From contig JBBQFQ010000018.1 in NCBI GenBank assembly GCA_038322235.1, positions 21,619 through 85,618 of the forward strand: 64,000 bases of DNA, given 5' to 3'. The DNA is from SZAS-18 sp038322235 (GTDB lineage: Bacteria; Verrucomicrobiota; Verrucomicrobiia; Chthoniobacterales; SZAS-18). Position 1 is the first letter of the stretch; the number at the start of each line of letters is the position of its first letter. Shown here piece by piece: positions 22,317-31,842 of the stretch. The notes beneath the pieces were generated by a model. It was not told the origin of the DNA. It worked only from the letters and a program-made list of their open reading frames with translations, and did not search any database. A program made the position numbers and the translations under genes.

Positions 22317-23045
22317 ATGAGCCAAACTTCGATCACGAAAGCCGTCCTGCTGGCCGCGGGGCGCGGGACCCGCATGCGCGAGCTGACCCTCGATCTGCCG
22401 AAGCCGATGATCCCCGTGCGGGGCAGGCCAATCCTCTCGCACATCACCAGCGGGCTCCTCGCCGCCGGCGTCACGGACTTCCTGATCATCGTCGGATACC
22501 GGGCGGACGTGGTGCGCGATTTTTTTGGCGATGGGTCGGCCCACGGCTTTCGCGTGCAATATGCGACCCAAGTCACACAGGATGGGACTGGCCGCGTGGT
22601 CGAGCTGGCACGGGATTTTGCAGGAGACGAGGCCTTCGTCTTGAGTTACGGCGACATCCTCGTGGACCCGGTGAATTATCGGTCCCTCGTCACGATGACG
22701 GCGGACGAGGAGGCGCTGCTGACGGTCAAGCGGGCGGACGACGTCTCGCAAGGCGGAGCGGTTTTTGTGAACGATCGCTTCGACCTCATCGATCTCCGCG
22801 AAAAGCCGAAACCGGGGGAGCTGACAAGTCGCTGGTACAATGCGGGGATTTACGCCTTCCGCCCCGGAATCTTCGCCTTCACAAGCCGGCTCGAGCGCTC
22901 ACCCCGCGGCGAGTTCGAACTCACCGATGCGATTCGGGAGCTGGCGCAATCCGGCGGCCGGGTGCACTGCCTCGAACTCACCGGCGAGTGGGCAGATGTG
23001 CGTGATCCCGAAGTGCTGGCCGAGCTGAACGCCGAGCCCTCGTGA
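22317..23045 (+). CDS. Sugar-phosphate nucleotidyltransferase
   Basis: 242 residues. The N-terminus AVLLAAGRGTRMRELTLDLPKPM is the nucleotidyltransferase signature (RmlA/GlmU/GMPP-like), with LSYGDILVD supplying the metal Asp. It makes an NDP-sugar from NTP and a sugar phosphate; the exact sugar is unclear. Its stop overlaps the next start (GTGA), heading a glycan synthesis and export operon. Confidence 0.85.
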   Translation: MSQTSITKAVLLAAGRGTRMRELTLDLPKPMIPVRGRPILSHITSGLLAAGVTDFLIIVGYRADVVRDFFGDGSAHGFRVQYATQVTQDGTGRVVELARDFAGDEAFVLSYGDILVDPVNYRSLVTMTADEEALLTVKRADDVSQGGAVFVNDRFDLIDLREKPKPGELTSRWYNAGIYAFRPGIFAFTSRLERSPRGEFELTDAIRELAQSGGRVHCLELTGEWADVRDPEVLAELNAEPS

Positions 23046-24028
23046 AAGGTTCCGCTTTTCTGAGCCATCGCTGGTTCCGGGGGCTCTTCGCCCTGGTCCT
23101 CTGCCTTCCGCCCATCCTGCATCTCCGACAGGAATATGTCGCGGGCTCAGCCGTGCCGTTCTCCCGCATGATCTATTTCGGCAGCAATCTGCCGCTAACG
23201 CGACTTCCGGAAGTCACGGCGGTCCACCCCGCCATGGAAAGTGCGACCGGAGATGACGGTCAGTCCTACGCTCAGGTCGCCATGCATCCCTCCTTGCTCC
23301 CGCCCGAGCTGGCGGCAGCACTGGATCTGCCGACCTACCGGGCGCGGCGCATCCTCCTCCCCTCGCTGGCGTCGCTGCCTGGGTTCGGGGACACGGCCCG
23401 GACGCTGAGTACCTCCGCTCTGCTCAACGCTGTTTTTCTCGCGGGAGGACTCGTCTGGTTCATCGCGGCGTCCCGGGTGCAGGACTACGCGGCCCTTGGC
23501 GCGGCGGCGATCGGGGAGGGAACGCTCGTCTCCTTCCTGCGAGCGTTGACGGATCTTCCGTCCGCCACGCTGAGCTTCTTCGCCGCTGCCATCGCGGGCG
23601 GCACCGGCGCGATCTGCCTGGCGGCATCCCTGCTCGCGCGCGAATCCGCGATTTGCTCTCGTCCCATTCTCCTGCGGGGCGCGCCCTCGCGGTGGTGGGG
23701 AAAACGTCGACACATCCTGACGCTTGGTGCCCTCGCGGTCACGCCGCTCCGCGCGAAGCTGTGGGAGTACCGACTGAGCGAGGACCTGGATCCCTCTCGC
23801 TCTCTGCCTGGGTGCGGCCGTTCCGATCGAGCAATCTGCCCACGCTCGCGTCCTCATTCCCATCACGCTCGCCTTTCATCCCAGCCTGCGGCAGGAGCCA
23901 TCGCCTCGCGTTTTTTGGCTCGAGCTGGGGCTCGCGGATGCCGGGTCGCTCTTCGCCGTCACGCGCATCGTTACCCGGGTCTGGCGGTCATGGCGGCGGC
24001 GCAGTTGCGAACGCAGGCGGCCGCATGA
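23042..24028 (+). pseudogene. Polytopic membrane protein, probably frameshifted
   Basis: The annotated frame (328 codons) starts with a membrane helix and DGQSYAQVAMHPSLLPPELA plus YRARRILLP, a pattern known from a family of polytopic membrane proteins of unknown function. After LWEYRLSEDLD (near 23787) it becomes arginine- and proline-rich with no helices. Shifting by one base there restores a sensible sequence (IPLALCLGAAVPIEQSAHA, then RVLIPITLAFHPSL). The expected middle part also seems too short. A true mutation or an assembly error are both possible. The stop overlaps the permease start by four bases. Confidence 0.6.
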
Positions 24029-24885
24029 TCTTCCCCAAGATGCCTCTCGATCTCATTACCGATGTTCCGACAGAGCCCCCGGGCGGTACTCAGCGCCGCC
24101 AGGGCCCGTGGCTGGAACTCCTCCGCTATGCTCACGTGATTCGCTACCAGGCGTACGCGAGTCTGAAGGCGGAGATCTCCCGGACCTATGTGGGCGTCCT
24201 TTGGTGGGTGCTGGAGCCGCTGTTGAGCGCGGCGACGATGTATCTCGTCTTCGGGTTGATTCTCGCGGCCGGCCGGCCAAACTTCTTCGCCTTCCTGCTC
24301 ATCGGCACCTTCACGTGGCAGTGGTTCCAGAATTCCGTCCTCCTCGCGGCGACCTCGGTGCTGAACAAGGCCGGCGTGATGCAGCAGGTCTACCTCCCGA
24401 AGGCAGTCTTTCCGATTGTGAGCCTGCTCAACGGGACCTGGAAGTTTTTCTGCACGTTTCTGGTGCTGCTCGTCCTGCTCACCTTTGGCGGGCACGGACC
24501 GGGTCTCCCCTGGCTGGCGCTGCCCTTGGTCCTCGCCGTCCAGTTCCTGCTGAATCTCGCCGTGGGACTTCCGCTGGCCGTCTGGATCCCATTCTTCCGC
24601 GATGGGACGTCGGTCATCACGGCACTGCTTGGCTTCCTCGGCCTCGCCTCCGGAATCTTCTTCCGGCCGGAGCAGGTCCTCGAGACCCACGCGGAGCTAG
24701 CGCCGTTCGTGCTCTATAACCCAATGGCCTGCCTCATCACAGCCTACCGGGCGATTCTGCTCGATGGAGTGTGGCCAGACTGGCAGGCCCTCGCAGGCGT
24801 GAGCGGGTTCGGCATCGTACTGCTCGGCTTCGGCCTGCTTCTCATCCGACGGTTCAATCTCACGCTCGCCAAGGCATCTCAATAA
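24025..24885 (+). CDS. ABC-2 type polysaccharide export permease
   Basis: 286 residues with six membrane segments. SRTYVGVLWWVLEPLLSAAT is typical of Wzm/KpsM/TagG permeases. With the ATPase downstream it should export a glycan or glycolipid across the inner membrane. The ATG at 24025 overlaps the upstream stop; ATG 24040 is an alternative. The longer frame back to 23653 is spurious because it reads through the upstream gene in another phase. Confidence 0.9.
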   Translation: MIFPKMPLDLITDVPTEPPGGTQRRQGPWLELLRYAHVIRYQAYASLKAEISRTYVGVLWWVLEPLLSAATMYLVFGLILAAGRPNFFAFLLIGTFTWQWFQNSVLLAATSVLNKAGVMQQVYLPKAVFPIVSLLNGTWKFFCTFLVLLVLLTFGGHGPGLPWLALPLVLAVQFLLNLAVGLPLAVWIPFFRDGTSVITALLGFLGLASGIFFRPEQVLETHAELAPFVLYNPMACLITAYRAILLDGVWPDWQALAGVSGFGIVLLGFGLLLIRRFNLTLAKASQ

Positions 24886-24894
24886 ACACCCGCC

Positions 24895-25659
24895 GTGAGC
24901 CGCACTCCCATCATTTCGGCCGACCACATCGGAATCTGTTACCGGCTTCGTCGGAAGATCGCGGGTTCCCGGGAATTCTGGGCCGTGCGCGATGTCACCC
25001 TCGACATTTTTGAAGGCGAGACGCTCGGCGTTCTCGGTTCGAACGGGGCGGGGAAGAGCACGCTCATGCGCGCACTCGCCGGGATCCTCGCGGTCGATCG
25101 CGGCCGGCTCACCCGGGATCCGCGCTACTCCGTGGCGCTGCTGTCCCTCGGCGTCGGTTTTGAGGCCAATCTCACGGGAAGGGAAAACGCGATCCTCAGC
25201 GGAATGCTGCTCGGCTTACACCGGGCCACGATCGAGAAACGACTCGCCCGGGTGCTCGACTTCTCGGAGTTGGGTGAATTCTTTGACCAGCCGGTCTACA
25301 CCTACTCCAGCGGAATGCTCGCCCGACTGGGGTTTTCCGTCGCGATCCAGGTGGATCCCGATGTTCTCCTCGTCGACGAAGTCCTTGCCGTGGGAGATGC
25401 GCATTTTCAGCGGAAATCCGCCGAAGTCCTCTCCGAGCGGATAAAGCGCAACCGCGCGGTGGTTCTCATCACGCACGACATCAGATCCATCCAAGCCATG
25501 TGCGATCGCGCAGTGTGGATCGATCGCGGTGTCAGTCGGGTCAGCGGCTCCGTGGCGGACGTGCAGCGGGCGTATGAGGAAATGACCGGCCCGGGCCCGG
25601 ATGCGCTCGGGAAGGCAGTGGTCCCTCAATCCGTGCCCGCGGCCGAGACGTCAGCGTAG
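24895..25659 (+). CDS. Polysaccharide ABC export ATPase (Wzt/KpsT type)
   Basis: 254 residues starting at GTG 24895, nine bases after the permease stop. Walker A GVLGSNGAGKSTLMRALAG, signature YSSGMLARLGFSVAI, Walker B DVLLVDEVLAVGD and ITHDIRSI show a TagH/Wzt-like ATPase. The short tail (about 20 residues after the fold) lacks the C-terminal carbohydrate-binding domain of some Wzt proteins. It overlaps the convergent TVP38 gene by nine bases. Confidence 0.92.
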   Translation: MSRTPIISADHIGICYRLRRKIAGSREFWAVRDVTLDIFEGETLGVLGSNGAGKSTLMRALAGILAVDRGRLTRDPRYSVALLSLGVGFEANLTGRENAILSGMLLGLHRATIEKRLARVLDFSELGEFFDQPVYTYSSGMLARLGFSVAIQVDPDVLLVDEVLAVGDAHFQRKSAEVLSERIKRNRAVVLITHDIRSIQAMCDRAVWIDRGVSRVSGSVADVQRAYEEMTGPGPDALGKAVVPQSVPAAETSA

Positions 25660-26415
25660 GGCGAGATCCGGAACAGGCTTCGCGACACCTGCCGCCTCTT
25701 CGGCGAGCGCGCGACGCTGGGCTTCGTCCAGCAGCCGGAGCGCGATCTTCGCCAGCGCGACGGTCAGCCCCACGGTCAGCGCGAGTCCGCCCGCCCAAAG
25801 CCAGTACGCGCCATCCCGGAAGCCCCCACCCTCACGCCACAGCCGCCAGCTGAAGCGTCCAAGCGTTCCGAGGTAGGAGTAGAGAAACATTCCGGGGAGC
25901 TGGCCGAGCGCGATCCAGCCGAGGCAGGGCCAGAGCCGCATCCGCGTGGCGCCGTAAAAATAATTGATTAGACTCGTCGGCGCGAGGGGATTGAGCTGCG
26001 TCAGAAAGACGATTTTCCATCCCTCGCGAGCGATCGCGAGATCGAGGGCCCGCCATTTCGGATCGCGCAGAAAGCGCGCCTCCACCCATCCCCGGGCAAA
26101 GCGCCGCGTGATCAGGAACGCGGCGGCCGCCGCGAGGAGATGGCCCGTGAGCACAAGCGCCAACCCCCGCCAGAAACCGAAGAAAAATCCGCCACCCACG
26201 ATCAACAACCCGCCCGGCAGGAGGAACAGATTCGTGACGGCCAGCGCCAGCGGATAAAGAATCGTCGTCCAAGGCTCGTGACGGGCTACCAACTCACCCA
26301 GCCGGAAGATCAGCTGATCGACCGGAAAAAACTGGCCGAGGATCACGGCGAGGATCGCGACCACCGTCAGTCCGCCGACCTGAATCAGAATGGCGCGCGC
26401 GGGCTTGAGCAACAT
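25651..26415 (-). CDS. TVP38/TMEM64 (DedA-like) membrane protein
   Basis: 254 residues with about six hydrophobic segments. LPGGLLIVGGGFFFGFWRG and FLTQLNPLAPTSLINYFYGAT are the SNARE-associated/VTT domain motifs. Such proteins are thought to act as lipid scramblases or flippases, though bacterial roles are uncertain. It is monocistronic on the minus strand. Confidence 0.88.
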   Translation of the reverse strand: MLLKPARAILIQVGGLTVVAILAVILGQFFPVDQLIFRLGELVARHEPWTTILYPLALAVTNLFLLPGGLLIVGGGFFFGFWRGLALVLTGHLLAAAAAFLITRRFARGWVEARFLRDPKWRALDLAIAREGWKIVFLTQLNPLAPTSLINYFYGATRMRLWPCLGWIALGQLPGMFLYSYLGTLGRFSWRLWREGGGFRDGAYWLWAGGLALTVGLTVALAKIALRLLDEAQRRALAEEAAGVAKPVPDLALR

Positions 26416-26488
26416 GATCGGGGGCCGGTGACCGAAGGTGCCGAGAATTCTCCCTCTCGCATCCGCTTTCCGCCGGATCGGAAACCAC

Positions 26489-27085
26489 CTACTGCCCGCG
26501 CGACATCATCCGCTCGACGTATTTCGCGATGACATCAAACTCGAGGTTCGCGAGATCGCCGGCTTGGGCTGACCGCAGTCCCGTGACCTTCCGCGTGTGC
26601 GGGATGATCCAGATCACGAAGGCGCCGGAAAGGATTTCCGCGACGGTCAGGCTGATGCCATTGACCGCAACCGAGCCTTTGAAGGCGAGATAGTGCGCGT
26701 AGTCATCCGGAAGCGCGATCTCAAGGCGGTGATCATCGCCGTTTTTCTCAAATGAAATGATCGGGCTCGCGCAATCGACATGGCCCTGCACGAAATGTCC
26801 GCCCAGCCGCCCGTCCGCCTTCAGGGCGCGCTCGAGATTCACCACGGCGTCCGGGCGCAGGCGATGGAGATTCGTGCGATCGAGCGATTCCTGGAGGAGG
26901 TCGAAGGTGACGAATTCGTTCCGATGCGCCGTGACGGTGAGGCAGCAACCGTTGACCGAGACGCTGTCACCGGTCCGGACCTTAGGACCGATTCCCGGGG
27001 CGGCGATCTGCAGCTGTACCCCCTTTTCGCTGCTGCGACGCAGCCACACGACGCGGCCAGCTTCTTCGACGAGTCCGGTGAACAT
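26489..27085 (-). CDS. ribE: Riboflavin synthase, alpha subunit
   Basis: 198 residues made of two lumazine-binding repeats: MFTGLVEEAGRV and VNGCCLTVT in the first, GHFVQGHVD and VNGISLTVAE in the second. The enzyme dismutates two 6,7-dimethyl-8-ribityllumazines to riboflavin. The length and the start MFTGLVE match the family. It is downstream of nadC with a 48-base gap on the same strand, so the two cofactor genes may be cotranscribed. Confidence 0.95.
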   Translation of the reverse strand: MFTGLVEEAGRVVWLRRSSEKGVQLQIAAPGIGPKVRTGDSVSVNGCCLTVTAHRNEFVTFDLLQESLDRTNLHRLRPDAVVNLERALKADGRLGGHFVQGHVDCASPIISFEKNGDDHRLEIALPDDYAHYLAFKGSVAVNGISLTVAEILSGAFVIWIIPHTRKVTGLRSAQAGDLANLEFDVIAKYVERMMSRGQ

Positions 27086-27133
27086 GGAACGCGCCTTTTC
27101 CGCTGCGCGGCGCGGAGCGTCAAGCGAAGCCGC

Positions 27134-27988
27134 TCAAGCCTCGAAATCCAGACCCAGATCCACGGCGACCGCGGAATGGGTGAGAGCCCCCACGGAGATT
27201 GCGTCCACGCCACTTTCCGCAATCGCCCGCACGGTTCGAAGGTTCACGCCCCCGCTCGCCTCGAATCTTACGTGCCGCTCCCGCCCCATCCGCGTCCGGA
27301 GGGCAACCGCTTCGCGCAGGCGTTCCAAGGGCATGTTGTCGAGAAGAATGAAATCCACGCCGTCGAGCGCGAGGAATGCGGCGACCTGCTCGATCGTGTC
27401 GGCCTCGATTTCCACCCCCACCTCCGGGTGGTCGGCCCGGACCCGCGCGATCGTCCCGCGCAGCGATTCGAGAGCGTGATTCGCGACGAGGTGATTGTCC
27501 TTTACGAGCACCATGTCGTGAAGCCCCATTCGGTGGTTCGTGCCGCCCCCGGCCTTCACTGCGGCCTTTTCAAGCAGGCGCCAGCCCGGCGTGGTTTTCC
27601 GGGTGTCGAGGATTTTTACCCCCGTGCCCGCGACGGCGGCAACATAAGTCGCGGTGAGGGTCGCGACGCCGCTGAGCCGTTGGAGAAAATTCAGCGCCGT
27701 TCGCTCGGCCGTGAGCAACGAGCGCGCGGGGCCCTCGATCCGAAGCACCAACCCGCCGCCCGCCAGGTGCGCTCCGTCGGCCGCGCCACATTCGACGGCG
27801 AGGTTGCGGTCGACCTGCGCGAAGACCTCGCGCGCGACGTCGATCCCAGCGACCACGCACGCCTCGCGGGCGACGATCCGGCCAACGCAGCGCCGGTCGG
27901 CGGGAACGAAATAGGCGGAAGTGAGATCGCCCGGACCAATGTCCTCGGCGAGCGCAGCGGTGATGAGTTGATGCACGTCGGACGTCAT
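27134..27988 (-). CDS. nadC: Nicotinate-nucleotide pyrophosphorylase (quinolinate phosphoribosyltransferase)
   Basis: 284 residues from the ATG at 27988. QPRTase converts quinolinate and PRPP to nicotinate mononucleotide in NAD synthesis. Motifs seen: EDIGPGDLTS at the N-terminus, ERTALNFLQRLSGVAT, ILDTRKTTPGWRLLEKAAVK, GGTNHRMGLHDMVLVKDNH and EASGGVNLRTV. The frame extends 50 codons upstream but that stretch is low-complexity and not family-like. Confidence 0.95.
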   Translation of the reverse strand: MTSDVHQLITAALAEDIGPGDLTSAYFVPADRRCVGRIVAREACVVAGIDVAREVFAQVDRNLAVECGAADGAHLAGGGLVLRIEGPARSLLTAERTALNFLQRLSGVATLTATYVAAVAGTGVKILDTRKTTPGWRLLEKAAVKAGGGTNHRMGLHDMVLVKDNHLVANHALESLRGTIARVRADHPEVGVEIEADTIEQVAAFLALDGVDFILLDNMPLERLREAVALRTRMGRERHVRFEASGGVNLRTVRAIAESGVDAISVGALTHSAVAVDLGLDFEA

Positions 27989-28118
27989 GGCCGGTGAACG
28001 TCGGGCCTCAATCGTCGAGCGTCGAATCTCGATTCGTTCCCGATCGCGCAGGCGAAAATCCGACGCGGCGGCAATTTCTGTTCGATGTCCGGCGTTCGAT
28101 GTTCGAGACTGGACTCTC

Positions 28119-28874
28119 ATGTCGCTTCCTTCCCCCACCGCGGCGCAACGTCTCGCCGAGCGCTTGCGCCCGCCGGGAAATGCCGTGATGCGGCAGCGCT
28201 GGGAGCACCTGCTGTTTCTGCATTGGGAATGGGATCCCGAGGAGATTCAGCGGACGCTCCCGCCGGGTCTGACGGTCGATACCTTTGGGGGCCGCGCGTT
28301 TATCGGCCTGGTACCGTTCTTCATGAACAACATCCGGCCCACGGCTCTGCCACCGGTGCCCTGGATCTCATATTTTCTGGAGATGAACGTGCGAACGTAC
28401 GTCTCGGACCGGCGGGGCAGACCCGGGGTCTGGTTTTACTCGCTCGACTGCAACCGCCCGCCGGCGGTTTGGATCGCGCGCGCGTTCTTCCATCTGCCTT
28501 ACGAGCACGCCTGGATGAAGTCCAGGGTGCGAGGCGGAGAGGTCGCCTATGAATCACGCCGCTTGGGGGATGGGAGACCGGCGCGCTTCGAATACGCGGC
28601 GGCCGGTCCTCCCGAGAGTGCGGAACCCGGCTCGCTCGAGTTCTTTCTGGCGGAGAGGTACCGACTTTTCGCGCATCGGCGACGCGACGGGCGAATCCTC
28701 AGCGGTCAGGTTCATCACACCCCCTACCCGCTCTCCCCCGCAAACGTGAAGGCTTGGGACGCGCGGCCGCTTATCCTCGACGGCTTTCCCGATCCCGGAC
28801 GCGCACCCGACCACGCCCATTACTCCCGGGGCGTGGCGGTGGAAGTCTTCGCGATCGAGGGGAAAGGCGCCTGA
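28119..28874 (+). CDS. DUF2071 (YqjF-like) protein
   Basis: 251 residues. RWEHLLFLHWEWDPEEIQRT near the N-terminus and FGGRAFIGLVPFFMNNIRP are the usual YqjF/DUF2071 motifs. The structural family resembles acetoacetate decarboxylase, but no catalytic role is established. It is divergent from nadC, with 130 bases between the starts. Confidence 0.8.
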   Translation: MSLPSPTAAQRLAERLRPPGNAVMRQRWEHLLFLHWEWDPEEIQRTLPPGLTVDTFGGRAFIGLVPFFMNNIRPTALPPVPWISYFLEMNVRTYVSDRRGRPGVWFYSLDCNRPPAVWIARAFFHLPYEHAWMKSRVRGGEVAYESRRLGDGRPARFEYAAAGPPESAEPGSLEFFLAERYRLFAHRRRDGRILSGQVHHTPYPLSPANVKAWDARPLILDGFPDPGRAPDHAHYSRGVAVEVFAIEGKGA

Positions 28875-28878
28875 CCGA

Positions 28879-30228
28879 TCAAGCCGTGGCGAGTTCCGTC
28901 AGGAGGGCGCGATTGAGCCGGATGCCGGCGTGGAGATTGGCGATGGGGAAGTTCTCGTTTGGGGAATGGGCGCGGCAGTCCGGCAGCGCGAGTCCGAGCA
29001 GCAGGGTTTCCACTCCGAGAACGTCTTTGAAAGTCTGCACGATCGGGATGCTGCCACCTTCACGAATTAGCGCCGGCTTGCTGCCAAAGGTCTTCTCAAG
29101 GGCGCGCTGAGCGGCGGAGCCGAAACGGGAGTGCGGATCGACCAGATACGGTTCGCCGCTGTGACCGCGGATGATCTCGATCTCGACGCCGGGCGGACAG
29201 TGCTGGCGGAGATGAGCTTCGGCGAGATCCTGAATCTTCGCCGGGCTCTGGTTTGGCACGAGGCGGAACGTCAGCTTCGCGATTGCCTTGCTCGGCAGGA
29301 CCGTCTTGGTGCCAGGCCCCTGATAGCCGCCGCCGATGCCATTAACCTCGGCGGTGGGGCGTGCGGTCGTACGTTCGATGCTCGTGAAACCGGCCTCGCC
29401 GAAAAGTTCCTTCGCCCCGGTCAACGCCCGAAGCGCGTCGTCCGTCATCGGAAGCTTCTTCCACGCGTCCCGCTCCCAATCCGCCGGCGGCCGGACATCA
29501 TCGTAGAATCCGTCGATCAGCACATGACCTTGTTCGTCGTGCAGCGAGGCCACGAGACGAGCAATTGCGGTGGCCGGATTCGCCACCGCGCCGCCGAAAA
29601 TCCCGGAGTGCAGGTCCATCGACGGGCCGCTGAGCTTCACCTCCAACGCAGTCAGTCCGCGCAGACCGTAGCTAAAGGTGGGGATGCCCGGGCCCACCAT
29701 GCCAGTGTCACTGACGGCGACGAGATCGCATTTCAGCGCCTCGCGGTGCTGGCGAAGAAAGGGCTCGAGATTCGGACTGCCGATCTCCTCCTCGCCTTCG
29801 ATGACGAAGATGAGGTTCACGGGAACGTCGCCATGCTCCTTGATCGTCTCCGCCACGCCCAGCATGTGAGCGAGGATCTGCCCTTTGTTGTCCGTGGCGC
29901 CGCGCGCGTAGATCACATCGTCCTTGATCTGAGGATCGAAGGGCGGGGCATCCCAAAGGTCGAGCGGATCGCAGGGCTGAACGTCGTAATGCCCGTAAAT
30001 CATGACCGTCCGCCGACCGGATTGGTGGACATTACGCGCGACCACGACGGGGTGACCTGCCGTGGGGTGCAACTCGGTCTTCAGGCCCATACCCGTGAGT
30101 TTCTGCACGATCCACTGCGCGCAGTCGCGCGTGGCACTAGCGTTCGCAGGGTCGGTGGAGATGCTGGCGAAGCGCAGGAAGGTGAGGAGTTCGCTGACAG
30201 CGGGATCGGGGGAAGTCGCGGCGGGCAT
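28879..30228 (-). CDS. M20-family dipeptidase/deacylase
   Basis: 449 residues. Metal-binding motifs: MIYGHYDVQPCDP (H and D), YARGATDNKGQILAH (bridging D), VIEGEEEIGSPN (catalytic and bridging Glu), AVSDTG, and a late His in LLLGLALPDCRAHSPNE. The length and the internal dimerisation lid match the M20 dipeptidase (PepV/carnosinase-like) group. It hydrolyses dipeptides or N-acyl amino acids in the cytoplasm. The ATG at 30228 gives MPAATSPDPAVSELL; the extension to 30372 is not conserved-looking. Confidence 0.9.
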   Translation of the reverse strand: MPAATSPDPAVSELLTFLRFASISTDPANASATRDCAQWIVQKLTGMGLKTELHPTAGHPVVVARNVHQSGRRTVMIYGHYDVQPCDPLDLWDAPPFDPQIKDDVIYARGATDNKGQILAHMLGVAETIKEHGDVPVNLIFVIEGEEEIGSPNLEPFLRQHREALKCDLVAVSDTGMVGPGIPTFSYGLRGLTALEVKLSGPSMDLHSGIFGGAVANPATAIARLVASLHDEQGHVLIDGFYDDVRPPADWERDAWKKLPMTDDALRALTGAKELFGEAGFTSIERTTARPTAEVNGIGGGYQGPGTKTVLPSKAIAKLTFRLVPNQSPAKIQDLAEAHLRQHCPPGVEIEIIRGHSGEPYLVDPHSRFGSAAQRALEKTFGSKPALIREGGSIPIVQTFKDVLGVETLLLGLALPDCRAHSPNENFPIANLHAGIRLNRALLTELATA

Positions 30229-30354
30229 GCGGAGGACGCTAGCGCAACTCGGGCATTTCGCGAAAAATCGGGGCGACCACTTTTCTGGATTCCCTTTGGC
30301 GTCGACTAAGAAAATTGTAATCTGCCCTCGACACGATCCACCCACTTCGCCCGC

Positions 30355-30651
30355 ATGAAGCCGCTTCCGCATCAGTCAGGGTCTTCGACGAGAAGTGAGC
30401 CGAAGCCGCCCTCCGCCATCATTGCGCGCCAAACTTCGCCGAGGGAAAACGTTGTCAATTCGGTCCCGCAGGATGTTCCCACGATGCCGGGGTTCGTTTC
30501 CCATTGGGCGCGTCGGATTTGGTGCCGGCTGACCGGACGGCCCGAAGAATCCATCGCGTCATTGCGCGACCTGCCCATTGGCTGGGTGGCCGCGGGTGCT
30601 GCGGTCCTTTATGCTGTTTACCGGGTGCTCGCATCTGCCTTGAAAATGTGA
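30355..30651 (+). CDS. Small protein with C-terminal membrane helix
   Basis: 98 residues of no recognised family. The first 43 are polar and possibly not translated; an internal ATG at 30484 would give 55 residues. The tail ASLRDLPIGWVAAGAAVLYA with VYRVLASALKM forms one membrane segment. It lies between the M20 and rpe genes, divergent from the former. Confidence 0.4.
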   Translation: MKPLPHQSGSSTRSEPKPPSAIIARQTSPRENVVNSVPQDVPTMPGFVSHWARRIWCRLTGRPEESIASLRDLPIGWVAAGAAVLYAVYRVLASALKM

Positions 30652-30738
30652 GTCCGCCGGACAGTCTGACCCAAGGCGTTCTCTCGATTCGACGGTTTAC
30701 GCTCGCCAAGTCGGGCGGGAATTTTCGATGCTCCAGCC

Positions 30739-31389
30739 ATGCCTACCCAGCTCATCGCTCCCTCCATCCTCGCGTGTGATTTCGCCCGTTTCGGGGACGA
30801 ATCCGCCGCCGCTGAACAGGCCGGCGCCGACTGGCTGCATCTCGACGTGATGGATGGTCATTTCGTCGACAATATCTCGTTCGGCCCCGCCACGGTCGCC
30901 GCGATTCGCTCGCGGACAGAAATTCCACTCGATGTTCACCTGATGATCTCGCGGCCCGATCACTATTTCCCCCGTTTTGTCGAAGCGGGTGCCCAGACCA
31001 TCACGGTCCACGTCGAGGCCGAACACGACGTCGCGCAGACCCTGCAGGACATCCGCGCGGCAGGATGCAAGGCGGGGCTGTGTCTGAATCCGCCGACGCC
31101 TTTCGAGCGCGTGGAGCCGTACCTCGGGATGATCGATCTGCTGCTGGTGATGACGGTCAATCCCGGCTTCGGCGGTCAGAAATTCATGCGCGACATGATG
31201 GCGAAAGTCTCCGCGGCGGCGGACCAGCGCGCCCACGAAGGCTACGGCTACCACATTGAAGTAGATGGCGGAATCAACGTCGCAACCGCCGCCGAGGCAC
31301 GCCAGGCCGGCGCCAACGTCTTCGTGGCGGGGACCTCCGTCTTCGGCCAACCCGACTATGCGGCGGCGATCCAGGCACTTCGCGGCTGA
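30739..31389 (+). CDS. rpe: Ribulose-phosphate 3-epimerase
   Basis: 216 residues. It interconverts ribulose 5-phosphate and xylulose 5-phosphate in the pentose phosphate pathway. Family signatures are APSILACDFARFGDE, LHLDVMDGHFVDNISFGP (metal ligands), VHLMISRPDHYFPRF, MTVNPGFGGQKFM and EVDGGINVATA. Full length, with a standard TIM-barrel size. Confidence 0.96.
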   Translation: MPTQLIAPSILACDFARFGDESAAAEQAGADWLHLDVMDGHFVDNISFGPATVAAIRSRTEIPLDVHLMISRPDHYFPRFVEAGAQTITVHVEAEHDVAQTLQDIRAAGCKAGLCLNPPTPFERVEPYLGMIDLLLVMTVNPGFGGQKFMRDMMAKVSAAADQRAHEGYGYHIEVDGGINVATAAEARQAGANVFVAGTSVFGQPDYAAAIQALRG

Positions 31390-31410
31390 GAAACTGCTCT
31401 GCTTTCCTGC

Positions 31411-31830
31411 ATGACACGCCGCTGGCTCATGCTGCTCTTGACCCCGATCGGCCTAGTCGCGCTGGTCCTGATCATCGCGCCACCCGTCTCGCTTTCGCAG
31501 GCGGATGATCAGGAAAAAGCTCGGGCGCTGGAGGCCCGAAAATCGCGGCCGGAGCCGATCCCATTGCTGCCGGGAGAATTTCGCGATGCGATGGCCGCGA
31601 GAGGAAATCCAGCCGATCGGCCCGCGCTGCCGCGGACCCGGGAGGAACTCCAGCAACTCCGAGCGGCGCTGAAGGAGCGAGAAGCAAAACTTCTGAAAAA
31701 ACGGCAGACGACGAACACCATCGGTCGGGATGACCTCGTCCTGCTCAGCGAAGAGATCACGCGCTACAACGAGGACCTCCGGACCTATGAGGACACCGCC
31801 CGCGCATTCGAAGCGCAGGGAAGCAAATAG
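31411..31830 (+). CDS. Hypothetical protein with N-terminal anchor and coiled coil
   Basis: 139 residues. One hydrophobic stretch (about 8-25, LLLTPIGLVALVLIIAPP) is followed by a charged helical region (TREELQQLRAALKEREAKLL and later DLRTYEDTARAFEA) that looks coiled coil. No family is recognised. It is 21 bases downstream of rpe and probably cotranscribed. Confidence 0.6.
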   Translation: MTRRWLMLLLTPIGLVALVLIIAPPVSLSQADDQEKARALEARKSRPEPIPLLPGEFRDAMAARGNPADRPALPRTREELQQLRAALKEREAKLLKKRQTTNTIGRDDLVLLSEEITRYNEDLRTYEDTARAFEAQGSK

Positions 31831-31842
31831 GAGCGGTGACCT

